Origin: Rhynchopus sp. YZ270_cl-10
Taxonomy: Eukaryota; Euglenozoa; Diplonemea; Diplonemida; Diplonemidae
Assembly: GCA_964035575.1 (NCBI GenBank)
Contig: OZ037843.1
Span: forward strand, 868,001-932,000
Length of the DNA stretch: 64,000 bases
Reading direction: 5' to 3'
This document shows, one piece after another, positions 41,650-51,309 of the stretch (its first letter is position 1; each line of letters starts with the position of its first letter). Position numbers and translations under genes: made by a program. The notes beneath the pieces are model-generated. The model was not told the origin of the DNA and did not search any database. It worked only from the letters and a program-made list of their open reading frames with translations.

Positions 41650-42408
41650 GGTTACGTTTTATTGTTATTCTGTGCAGCATAATAGTTCATATTCATGTGC
41701 ACTTACGTTTGTTTCACGTTCCTTTGTGCCGTAGACGTCTGTCAGTATCACTCCTGGAGAGCCTTCCGCACGGCTGTGGCAGTGGTGACGCTCTGCAGGG
41801 TGTCCTGCTCTCAAGAGTTTTGTTGTCTTCTTCATTAATTGTGCTATTTTTGTATTGTTTGTGAAGTGGCTTTACAGTCACCACTCCCTGGAACAAGACG
41901 TCCTTCTGTAGCCAGTGCACAGACTCACTCTTAGGGTGGGGTGCTGCACTCAGCGAGACAATCTGCATATTCATTTGTAATTATTCAGTAGTTTTCAGAA
42001 CACTCCATTTTCCATGGTGCATATATGCCACCCTTCTGGTGGTTGCATTAACCTTGTGGTTATGAACTGTCCACAGGTCAAACCTGGGGGTACCAGACTG
42101 TCCTTGTCCCCCTTTTTATTTCTCCCCTTCCCCCTTCTAGTGATGGCTGTATTCTTACCTATCATAAATAATACAGCACAACACTGCTGGTGACGCACCA
42201 CAGTTGTATTCAGCATTTAGGGCAAGCCATGAACCATTGTACCTGTTGCGTTTCCTCTGCACATCCGTGGCGATGTTCAGGAACGCCTTTTCCAGCCATC
42301 TCCCGTTTTTATTTTGCACACAGAGTCTGTCTTCCTTGCTTCGAACAAAATAATCCAACCTCACCACTTACGAAGGCAATAATACACCTTTACACACCAC
42401 AGTGCACA
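41650..42408. repeat. 3' flank shared with the adenylyl cyclase, then upstream region of the next CHD gene
   Basis: Positions 41655-41890 match 26519-26945. From about 42355 the conserved CHD-family leader begins (ACCACTTACGAAGGCA, ACACACCACAGTGCACA). The reading frame of the next gene is open back to 42190, but that part has no counterpart in paralogues and is not used. Confidence 0.6.
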
Positions 42409-44142
42409 ATGGGCTGTCTCGAGCGTGCACTGTCGCTTGACGGGACACTGGACACGCACAGCAGACTCATACGCACTCTCTGCTTTTTCTTCAACTGCGT
42501 TACATTCGTAACAGGGATTCTGTTTACTGTGACAGAGGTGCAGAGTTTACATGGTAGGTATCAGTTTTTGGGATGTATTTTTTTAGGCATGCTGAACAGC
42601 TTGTGTTCGATGATTTTCATTATGCTAAAGTACAAGCTGACCACGTTCGTTATCGTGACAGAGTCCGCATTTTACTATATTGCGCTGGTGGTCATGGACA
42701 TAAGTTGGCGAGTTGAGTACGAAAACGCGTGGCCAATGATCGTGCTTTTGGTGGACTTTCTCTTGGTAATGCAAGTGCCCACACGGTACAGCACAATTGT
42801 CGTGGTGTGCACACTGGTGTATTTGGTCATCATCGCTGCAGAAGAAACGTGGAGGTTTGGTCTGCTCGACATGCCCGGGCTCGCGTATCAAGAACATCGA
42901 CGTTCCTACTTAGATAGCATGGGTGACTGTGATGTGCTGCCCTGCAAGAAGAGCGGAGCTGTGAACAACTTAGCATTTGCAGCTATCGTCTTCTTTGTTG
43001 ACTTTATTGTGACGCGAGGCTTTGCACGTGGTCTCCTGAAGGAGCAGGCATCAATGCAACGCACAATCGCGACAGTGCAGGACATCGCCTCGCTCCTTGC
43101 TGGCTACGACGTGGAGAAGGTGGCGGAGCTGCTGGAGGAGCACGGTGGTGAGCTGCCTGACGGGATGACGACAGCACTGCGGAAGTTGGAGCAGAACCTG
43201 CGTGTGTACAAGGCGTACCTCCCGCAGACGTGTCTGCCGTTTGAGGACGAGAAGGACGAATGTGTGGAACCTGGTAGTGAGCAGGATGGCACTGGCAGTA
43301 ACGATGAAACCACAGTGTCAGCGGCAACATCGAGCATGTTGTCTCCAGTTGCGGCTACACGCCCTTCCTTTTGGCTGCAGCCTCTCCTGCTCTCATCCAC
43401 AAATGCAACACTGCTGACACTGAACATCAAAGACACCCTGCACCGCCTGGAGGAGGACAGTGCACAGTTCTCCGACCTCTTCACAACTGTTCTTCTGAAG
43501 ACCCTGCAGGCAACAGACAGCAGACGTGGGATGGTGGACGTCTTTGTTGGGGACAAGATCCACTGTTCGTTCAACGCGTCGAAGCAGTGTGCGTCGCACG
43601 CAACCTCAGCACTGCACGCAGCAAGTGCGATCATGAAAGCTGGCCTGGCAGCCTCTGTGAACGTGGGTGTTGCAATGGGGACAGTGCTGCGTGGTGACAT
43701 GGGTTGTGATGTGATGCGCCGCTTCAGCATGGTGGGGACACTTGTGCGTAACGTGCACGGGATGGAACGTGCAGGACGTATGCTGGGGTGCGACGTTGTC
43801 TGCAACAGGATGTGCTTCAGCGACGCTGAGTGCGAACACGACCTGCGTCTGCTTCCGTGCAAGGTGGAGGTTGCTCAAGACTGCGAGGCACAGGTTGTGG
43901 CTGAGCTGGTTTCGAAGAACGAAGATATTTTGGAAATCTCAAATGCAACAAACGAATGGATGTACCAGATAGGTGGGAAGAAGCACTGGGATTTGTACAA
44001 CACAGTGGTGCGTGGGTACCTGCGTGGTGAGAGCTGTGACACGGACGTTGCAAAGGCGTGGGTGGAGGCGGGTGGGAGTGGCACACCAGCACACGCAGTT
44101 CCTTCCGGGACGTGCAGTGTTGTGTGTTCCTATCTTCGGTGA
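42409..44142 (+). CDS. Six-helix membrane protein with degenerate cyclase homology domain
   Basis: 577 residues from MGCLER. Six helices, the DCDVLPCK loop and the linker with YKAYLPQTCLPFE are as in the 318-2036 gene, its nearest paralogue here by N-terminal sequence (RTLCFFFNCVTFVTGILFTV) and by shared 3' flank. The CHD has VFVGDK and RGDMGCDVMRRFSMVGTLVR, with Asn for the first metal Asp and no NxxxR. The variable Ser/Thr linker before the CHD (SAATSSMLSPVAATRPSFWL) differs most between paralogues. No break is seen. Confidence 0.87.
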   Translation: MGCLERALSLDGTLDTHSRLIRTLCFFFNCVTFVTGILFTVTEVQSLHGRYQFLGCIFLGMLNSLCSMIFIMLKYKLTTFVIVTESAFYYIALVVMDISWRVEYENAWPMIVLLVDFLLVMQVPTRYSTIVVVCTLVYLVIIAAEETWRFGLLDMPGLAYQEHRRSYLDSMGDCDVLPCKKSGAVNNLAFAAIVFFVDFIVTRGFARGLLKEQASMQRTIATVQDIASLLAGYDVEKVAELLEEHGGELPDGMTTALRKLEQNLRVYKAYLPQTCLPFEDEKDECVEPGSEQDGTGSNDETTVSAATSSMLSPVAATRPSFWLQPLLLSSTNATLLTLNIKDTLHRLEEDSAQFSDLFTTVLLKTLQATDSRRGMVDVFVGDKIHCSFNASKQCASHATSALHAASAIMKAGLAASVNVGVAMGTVLRGDMGCDVMRRFSMVGTLVRNVHGMERAGRMLGCDVVCNRMCFSDAECEHDLRLLPCKVEVAQDCEAQVVAELVSKNEDILEISNATNEWMYQIGGKKHWDLYNTVVRGYLRGESCDTDVAKAWVEAGGSGTPAHAVPSGTCSVVCSYLR

Positions 44143-44644
44143 TTGTGTTGCTGTGGTCGCGATGCTGTGTGCAGTTTTCAAGCGAAGCTCCTGATCTTAG
44201 AAACCCCCCCCTTTGTTCTTTATACACTTGGTTATGTCTTCAGGGTTTTTGAACTGAGTTTCGGGAAGAAACCTTTATTATGTTGTTCTTTTTACGGTCA
44301 GAAAGCACTTCAGTTATTTTGTGCACTCAAGTCTTGAAAGCGTTGCCCCTATGGTACGGGGTGTATTTGCCGTAGCAGTGGGTTTACTGTCACTTCATAT
44401 CAATCCTTTCTGTATGGGTTGGAACTCGAACATCTTCTGTGTCTGAGGTTCGTTACTTCATAAATGGCATTGGTATCTTTTTGAGATTAGTCAGGCATGT
44501 CCTGTGTTGGTGAAGATGTGTGTTGAGTGCTAGCCTCAGGGTGAGGATGCTACGGCTGTGTGTCGGTTGTGTCTTTGGTACGAAACTCCTTTAGAAAGAT
44601 GTGTGTGCACGAGAGGCACATTCACCGTGCTTTCTTTTTTCAAC
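44143..44644. other. 3' flank of the CHD gene
   Basis: No gene. The first 120-170 bases match the flank of 318-2036 in reverse complement. The rest has no recognised feature. Confidence 0.5.
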
Positions 44645-44647
44645 TTA

Positions 44648-45869
44648 GGGTACTCACACTTTTTCTTTTGTTTCTTGTCCTTGGGTTTCCCAAAAATCCG
44701 AGCGGGCGGGCGGGAAAAAAAAAGTGAAGCAAAAAAAAAAAAAGTGGAGGAAAAAAAAAGTGAAGGGGGAAAAAAAACCTGTGGCATGGCTGAGTGCGGT
44801 ATTTTTCCGCCCAAGAGGGCGTTTTGTTGCAGTTCCGAGCCAATCCCGGCTTGTGGTGGGGGATATTCGGAAAAATGGACAAAATTTCAGTGACTTAAAT
44901 TTTCGCAAAATATGAACCCATACTCGTAAACAAGGGTCATTTTCAGTCTAATTCTGGAAATTTTCCGGAAAATTCGGAAAATTCCGACATTTGGAAGCAA
45001 TTTTTTCCCCTGAAAAAAGTGGGTGTTCAGCCCCAAAACGTACCACGGGTTTGTGGCATTTCCGGAACCCATCCGCGCTGTGGTGGCCAGGGTGGGGTCA
45101 CTTTACCGAAATGGCCAAATTCTTGGTTTTGGTCAAAATCCATGTAGGGAAATCCCAAATCCAGATTTTCTCTCCCTGATCCTCGGCGTCTGAAAATACG
45201 AAAGTGCCCGAAAACACCGGCATTTGCATTTCCGGAATCCGTCCGTTGTGTGGTGGGGTCAATTTGCCAAAATGGACAAGTTTTTGGTTTTGGTCAAAAC
45301 CCGTCAGTGTAAGGTAAAGGGGAGCCGAGTGTTCGCCTGTAGAACTGGTAGAAAACAGGCAGCGCCGCAGGCGCACGTTACCAACCTTTTTTACTCGTGC
45401 CATTTTCTATTGATTGCACGAGCCGATTGCCCTCCACCGTGGGGCTCAGATTGGAGCGTGCAGTTCTCTACCTTGTGGGGATGTTGCAGTAGTCAGCAAC
45501 ACAGCGCCGCAGGCGCACGGTACGCTACTTTTTTCCTTTTTTGAAAACTTGGTTGTATTAGTGTAGACACCCGAGGATGAACTCCACTACTTGCCCGGCT
45601 ACAACGTGCCAAATGCTCTGGTCGCATGACCACGGGTGGTCATCTACAACCTCCAAACCCCATTTTTCTCGGGGGTCACCATGTACCCCCGAACCCTGTG
45701 AAAATCTGGAGTTTTCTGGAAAAAATAATGGGGTGGGCATGGTCCCACCCCGGTCCACCTTGGCGGAAACCCTGTACACTTTTTTTTTTTGCCCACTTTT
45801 TTTTTTTTTTCCTCCCTGAAAAATCCGAGCGGGCGGGGACAAGAAACAAAAGAAAAAGTGAGAGTACCC
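44648..45869. mobile_element. PIF/Harbinger-like non-autonomous element, 1,222 bp
   Basis: Inverted ends GGGTACTC, then CACTTTTTCTTTTGTTTCTT, continuing GTCC, flanked by TTA on both sides (44645-44647 and 45870-45872). GGG-type ends with a TTA duplication fit PIF/Harbinger. It has no transposase. It holds a segment (44835-45150) also present at 48205-48305 (reverse) and 51885-52060. Two mini-hairpins lie at 45359-45382 and 45503-45525. Confidence 0.75.
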
Positions 45870-45872
45870 TTA

Positions 45873-46693
45873 CCTTCCTTCACCCCCCTGTAAGGGTAAC
45901 CGTAGGTGAAGTAAGGTATAGTATTGAAATCGATGTGGGGGGGGGAAAGGGTCAATTTTACAAAACCAGATTTTGAGGAAAATTTTAGCTGAAAATGGGC
46001 CCCACGTATAAGCAACCGGGCTCATATTTCTCAAAATTTAAGTAGTCAAAAAATTGTCCAATTTTCGAGATTGACCCCACCACTGCACGGGCGGAGCCCA
46101 AAAATGCAAATAAGGACCCTTTTTAATTTGTTCTCTTGAAATGTATAATTTCATGTTTTCGCGAAAAAAATTACAACTGATCCCTACAAGGGTTGAAGGA
46201 AGGTGGTTGAAAACAACAGTAACAACAAGGACAAGTAATTGCTAAGGAAAAACGGGTGTGCTGTGGAAAACTCCGCGCGATTTTCGAAACCACCGTAGCA
46301 TCCTGGCGATTTGCTGGAGGTGCTGATGTGCCTGGTGTGATCGATGTGTTGTAGTCTGTGCATTCTGTGTTCCTTCCGCACTGCTCCAACGACGACGACA
46401 ATGTGGGGAGCCTGTGGACAAAAACGAGCTGGAACACGCCGAGCCTGCCGAGCCGACGTCCAACAACGCTGTCGAGCAGATGGTGCTGGACGAAGAGGAC
46501 AGCCCCCCCCTTCTTGAACGTTTCAGATGCTGGCGACAGTGGGTCTGGCAGCTTACGAAGAGCGTTAGCATACCTGCAGAAGAGCAGAATGCTGGGCGTA
46601 TTGTAGATTATTTCTACAGGATGGAGTTCCACATCACACCCCGTTTTTTTTCCGATAGCAATTACTTGTTTTTTTTTTTTTTTATATGCGTAG
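45873..46693. other. Intergenic region with a possible gene fragment
   Basis: A plus-strand open stretch at about 46414-46640 reads DKNELEHAEPAEPTSNNAVE, then RFRCWRQWVWQLTKSVSI and GRIVDYFYRMEFHITPRF. It is protein-like (acidic, then mixed) but has no clear start, and a competing minus-strand ORF overlaps it (46171-46632). It may be an exon or a fragment. A small inverted repeat around TAAGGGTA/TACCCTTA lies at 45866-45900. Confidence 0.25.
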
Positions 46694-46800
46694 CAGGGCC
46701 TTTTCTAAGTCCATGGGCCCATGGCACCCCTCCGAAAACACACTTTTTTTCTGTACAAATGCCACACGTAAAAAAAATATTTTTCTGTACAAATGCCACA

Positions 46801-48435
46801 CAGGGCGCGCGCTAAATCCACACCCTCACACCCGGTTTTTTCGAGGTTTTTTCGCGGTACAAAAATTTTTTGATTACACGATTTCCTTAAGAAAATCAGA
46901 GAATCCCATATTGTACAGTAAGGGCACTTCAGATAGTTTTTGGACACACATGTGACCCCACCGTGGAGAGCAATCGGCTCGCACAATCAAAAGAAAGCAG
47001 AGAAAAAGGGAAAGAAAAAAGAAAAAGTTGGGTACCGTGCGCCTGCGGCGCTGCCTGTTCCCTACCCCCCCATGATGTACTTATGTATATTCCACCTGAT
47101 TTTGACCATGTTTGCCGGTGTTTGCCGGTGTTTTCCGGTGTTTGCCGGTGAAGTCACGGTACTGTGTACTGTGTACTGTGTACTGTGTACTGTGTACTGT
47201 GTACTGTGTACTGTGTACTGTGTACTGTGTACTGTGTACTGTGTACTGTGTACTGTGTACTGTGTACTGTGTACTGTGTACTGTGTACTGTGTACTGTGT
47301 ACTGTGTACTGTGTACTGTGTACTGTGTACTGTGTACTGTGTACTGTGTACTGTGTACTGTGTACTGTGTACTGTGTACTGTGTACTGTGTACTGTGTAC
47401 TGTGTACTGTGTACTGTGTACTGTGTACTGTGTACTGTGTACTGTGTACTGTGTACTGTGTACTGTGTACTGTGTACTGTGTACTGTGTACTGTGTACTG
47501 TGTACTGTGTACTGTGTACTGTGTACTGTGTACTGTGTACTGTGTACTGTGTACTGTGTACTGTGTACTGTGTACTGTGTACTGTGTACTGTGTACTGTG
47601 TACTGTGTACTGTGTACTGTGTACTGTGTACTGTGTACTGTGTACTGTGTACTGTGTACTGTGTACTGTGTACTGTGTACTGTGTACTGTGTACTGTGTA
47701 CTGTGTACTGTGTACTGTGTACTGTGTACTGTGTACTGTGTACTGTGTACTGTGTACTGTGTACTGTGTACTGTGTACTGTGTACTGTGTACTGTGTACT
47801 GTGTACTGTGTACTGTGTACTGTGTACTGTGTACTGTGTACTGTGTACTGTGTACTGTGTACTGTGTACTGTGTACTGTGTACTGTGTACTGTGTACTGT
47901 GTACTGTGTACTGTGTACTGTGTACTGTGTACTGTGTACTGTGTACTGTGTACTGTGTACTGTGTACTGTGTACTGTGTACTGTGTACTGTGTACTGTGT
48001 ACTGTGTACTGTGTACTGTGTACTGTGTACTGTGTACTGTGTACTGTGTACTGTGTACTGTGTACTGTGTACTGTGTACTGTGTACTGTGTACTGTGTAC
48101 TGTGTACTGTGTACTGGGTACTGTGTACTGTGTACTGTGTACTGTGTACTGTGTACTGTGTACTGTGTACTGTGTACTGTGTACTGTGTACTGGCTGTCC
48201 GAAAGACCTGAAAATGACCCTTGTTTACGAGTATGGGTTCATATTTTGTGAAAATTTAAGTCACCAAAATTTTGTCCATTTTTCCGTATATCCCCCACCA
48301 CAGCCCGGGATTTTCTCGGAAATGTAACATGACCCTGATTTTTCTGCCCCCCTTCACATACTTCCTGTAGGTACATTTTTTTGGACCCGATATCCATTTT
48401 TTCGGGAAATTTCCGAAAAGTTAGCGCGCGCCCTG
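46801..48435. mobile_element. hAT-type element with a giant 7-bp repeat array, 1,635 bp
   Basis: Perfect 15-bp terminal repeats (CAGGGCGCGCGCTAA) and a perfect 8-bp target duplication ATGCCACA (46793-46800 and 48436-48443). No transposase. About two thirds of it is the heptanucleotide array. A run of TTTGCCGGTG units lies just before the array (47107-47150). Confidence 0.9.
47158..48193 (+). repeat. Heptanucleotide array (TACTGTG)n, about 148 units
   Basis: An almost perfect array over 1,035 bases. The one variant unit I saw is TACTGGG near 48113-48119. Because 7 is not a multiple of 3 and the unit has no stop in any frame on this strand, all three frames are open and spell a YCVLCTV repeat; these ORFs are artefacts. 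The same unit in reverse orientation forms the smaller array at 51712-51868. Confidence 0.97.
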
Positions 48436-48654
48436 ATGCCACAGGCAAAATATTTTTTCTGTACTTTTGCCACATGGGAGGTGGGGGGGGTGGGGGTGGG
48501 GGGCGGAGCCCCCACCCACCGGCCCCCAAAAAAAATTCTTTAAAAAAAAAGGAAAAAAAAGAAGAAAGAAAGTGACGAGAGTAAATAGTAAGTTACTGTT
48601 ACACGAGCACGTGTTAGAGTGGATCAACCAACACAAGCGGACGCAGGATGAGAG

Positions 48655-49030
48655 GTTGGTGCATACATTTGTCTCGCAGAAGAGTTACTTGTGAGCAGCC
48701 CCTCCAGCGTTGAAGTGGAACGGTTGTTTTCACGCATTGCCCACATTCGGAGTCCTAATCGCCGAAGCCTCAATCTCAGCACAATCGAAGATCACCTGTT
48801 TGTGAAACTTGGCACAACGCTTTTTGCTTCCACCCTACCAGCTGGTAAAGATGCGATAACAGAGATATCGGCCGAGACCATAGCCCGGATGGCTGCGTCT
48901 AAGACATTCCGCTTCAAAAAGAGAGAGCCGGGCAATGCTGCGGATACGGGGGACGACAGAGAAGACGGAGGGGACGGAAGAGGACTCTACCAACACGTGG
49001 AATGGGAAACGGAGTACCCCGACTACCTGG
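48655..49030 (+). pseudogene. hAT transposase remnant (C-terminal dimerisation domain)
   Basis: The frame reads AYICLAEELLVSSPSSVEVE, then RLFSRIAHIRSPNRRSLNLS and TIEDHLFVKLGTTLF, the typical hAT dimerisation motif (small residues, ER-FS, then a conserved helix ending in a Leu-rich segment). Just upstream another frame holds LLHEHVLEWINQHKRTQDER, which fits the preceding part, so at least one frameshift separates them. A charged tail follows (RFKKREPGNAADTGDDRE). The catalytic domain is missing. Confidence 0.75.
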
Positions 49031-49337
49031 ATCTTCCAGATGCAGAGCAGCTTTCAGGTACCCAGGAGGCACCTGGGTACCTGAAAGCTGCTCTGGCCTG
49101 GGGACGGGATAGTTCACAACCGCCCCTTCTCCTATTTGGCTCATTTTTCCCCTTCTTCAACCCCCACCCCCGAAAAACCCCTCTCAAAAATATGAGGGGA
49201 GATGCCCCGCCAACGCACCGACCGGAAAGCTCGGAATGGGTTTCCGGGAGTTTTTTACGTGTGGCATTTGTACAGAAAAAAGTCATTGGCACCTCGGCCA
49301 AAATCGGGGTTTTTGGCTCAACTTAGAGCCACCCCTG

Positions 49338-49800
49338 ATGCGTAGCTTAAAGGAGAAATAGTTCCTCAGATACGGTCCGCCAATCACCCCCTCAAACAGG
49401 GTAATTGTGCAATCAACGGAAAAACCTTTTTTCCCTTTACTGACCTATCAGAGTTACCATTTTATTTTTACTTGCACAACGGCGTGTGTGAGGATATTGA
49501 GCGCCAGGTAGGGAAATACTATGATATTGGGTTCGGTCGATCGTGCGTTTACTATCTTCCTGTCTTTCCCCCCCCATTCTCTTTCCCCCCTCCACGTTGT
49601 GTGTGATTACAGTGCATTTTACAGCGCGCTGGCTAGGTAGTGGATTTTTTCAGGTTGGGTATTTCTGCAGCAATGCGGGAGAAAAATGGGGAGGTGGATG
49701 GGGGGGTTTTTTTTTTCGAAGATATGACATGCCATGACAAGTGTGCTAAATCTCTCTCATTTTTCCATTCGCAATTTTCCCTACCCCCGGTTTTTAAATA
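49338..49800. other. Intergenic region with the second copy of the 10.5-kb element
   Basis: After the target duplication, 49344-49470 resembles 10530-10650 (TAGCTTAAAG, AATAGTTCCTCAGAT, GGTAATTGTGCAATCAA). The hAT insertion split this copy at its left edge. No gene. Confidence 0.5.
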
Positions 49801-49806
49801 GCCCAG

Positions 49807-49870
49807 GCTCCTTCTGATGAGCGCGGTCACGGGGCTGAATCCTGGTCAAGGAGCAGACCGCCGAAACCAG
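49807..49870 (+). ncRNA. Hammerhead-ribozyme-like motif in a permuted, pseudoknotted order
   Basis: All parts of a hammerhead core are present with exact adjacency. CTGATGA is at 49814-49820, GAA at 49863-49865, and the cleavage-type triplet GTC at 49845-49847. Stem I is GCTCCTT (49807-49813) with AAGGAGC (49848-49854), 7 bp. Stem II is G/C plus GCGGTC (49823-49828) with GACCGC (49856-49861), with one bulged C. Stem III is CTGGT (49842-49846) with ACCAG (49866-49870), 5 bp. The odd point is order: the strand holding GTC lies inside loop II, so the three stems interlock. This equals a trans-acting hammerhead whose target sits in its own loop. Activity is unproven. Confidence 0.45.
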
Positions 49871-51061
49871 AAATGAACTCTTTTACCCCTCCCTTTTTTT
49901 CTTGTTTCCACAAAGGAGTGTTAGCCAAAAGGGACACAAGATAGTAAGGCTAGATACTCAACAAAGTTTAATGCAATCTTGCTTGTCGTTACCTTTTGCA
50001 GTTAACATCAAACTAAAATGCTTTTTTCGGCAAAAAAACAAAGCCAAAGCAATACAGAGAGAACCAGCCAATTTTTCAACATACAAACGATCTTTCGACC
50101 CCCCCGGTTTTTAGAATCAATAGAGAGTGTACAGTAAGACTTCTGTGGTACAAGCATTTTGTTGTGTTAATGTCCCCCTCAGCACATCGTATGTTTCGCC
50201 ATCAGTATCAGTGAACCCTTCAATCAGTTTACACTGAAACCCCACAGGGTGAGTGCGTGGCAACAAATCCCTTCATTTGATCTACACTAATGCAACCTAT
50301 GTTCAGGGCTCGAGGTGCATCTAATTATCTGGCCTCACGACCAGGGGGTGGGGGACAAAAAACAATCTACTCCCCTCCCTCCCTCATCCGCGTGTTTTCC
50401 CTCCCTCTCCCTGTCTTCTTAGGATTTCTAAACCAGGACTATTTTGTGCTACTTTCTGCTATTTTCTGCTATTTTGGGGTCGTCAGCCACACCAAGGACG
50501 GACTCAGAACCGCGACCTACAACCTTTCTAAAACGGTAAGTACCAGAGTGTCCAAGCACTCACGTAAGGCTGCCCCCGGGGGGGGAAGAATTTTTCATAA
50601 AAGCTGCTCTCAAGGGGTTCAGGACGAATGACGTCTATACCTTCCGTAGTGCAAAAGGCTTTGGCCAACATGGAGTGCAGACCCTATCAACCCCAAAGTA
50701 GGTTCTTAGGAAATTGTCGATCTACCCTGGTCTATAATCAACCAAAAACAAAGAAACCCCCCCCTCGCACAGCACTTTATTTGAATTCACCACGACTCTT
50801 TGGTCCCTATTCATGTCGGTTCTCAGTCCTCGTACTTTTTAGGGCTACGTGCTTTATATACTACTTATATGTAGTTATGTATTTTCCAAGTGGACCCGAC
50901 TACCCGATGTTTTACATCATTTTCTTTTACTTTTAATCCCACCTTTTAGCGAAAAACACTCCCACCCTCCCCAATACAGAAATCTGTTTTTGTCCCCAGA
51001 CTGCCCCCCTGTTTTGGATACGGAGTGCCTTTTGTTTTAAATAAAAAGTAATTTATTGCTT
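49871..51061. other. Intergenic region, no gene seen
   Basis: Positions 50952-51036 duplicate 38540-38630. A minus-strand stretch near 50490-50530 has a weak B-box-like GGTTCTGAGTCC and may be a tRNA-derived relic. CTCCCTGTCTTCTTAG (50405-50420) and GGTTTTTAGAATCAA (50105-50120) look like 3' splice sites without a recognised exon. Confidence 0.35.
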
Positions 51062-51309
51062 TTAGGGCAGGCTCACTTTTGTCTGTGTTTAATGCTCGGA
51101 GGGCCCAAAAATTTTCCGCGCGCGCGCGCAAGAAAAAAACATGGAACAAAAAAAACAAGAAAAAAAAAACACACACACGTTGGGGATGGAGAATCTATTA
51201 TTGGGGGTCAAATGGGTTTATGAAATTTTTGTTACGTTTTGCTTTGTGCTCTTTTTTTTTGTCTTTTTTTTTTTTTTTTTTTGGGAAAAAAAATTCTGGG
51301 ACACGACGG

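Larger units (their letters stand above)
46694..49337. mobile_element. Decayed hAT transposon, 2.6 kb, with a nested insertion
   Basis: Ends CAGGGCCTTTTCTAAGT and the complement of CAGGGGTGGCTCTAAGT, with perfect 8-bp target duplications ATGCGTAG (46686-46693 and 49338-49345). Further inside, both ends carry TTCTGTACAAATGCCACACG in opposite orientation. It contains a hAT transposase remnant (48655-49030) and has been hit by a second hAT-type element (46801-48435). Confidence 0.85.

Noticed and set aside
47158-48193. Telomere or internal telomeric tract
   Set aside because: TACTGTG is not a usual telomere repeat, lacks a G cluster, and lies within a transposon with both ends present.
46940-48327. 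Three overlapping ORFs of 379-423 codons in the heptamer array
   Set aside because: A 7-bp repeat without stops is open in all three frames; the protein is a pure YCVLCTV repeat and lies inside a transposon.
49807-49870. Box C/D snoRNA reading (CTGATGA as box C, CTGA as box D)
   Set aside because: The closing stem does not abut the D box, and the first base of box C does not fit; the hammerhead parts explain more of the sequence.
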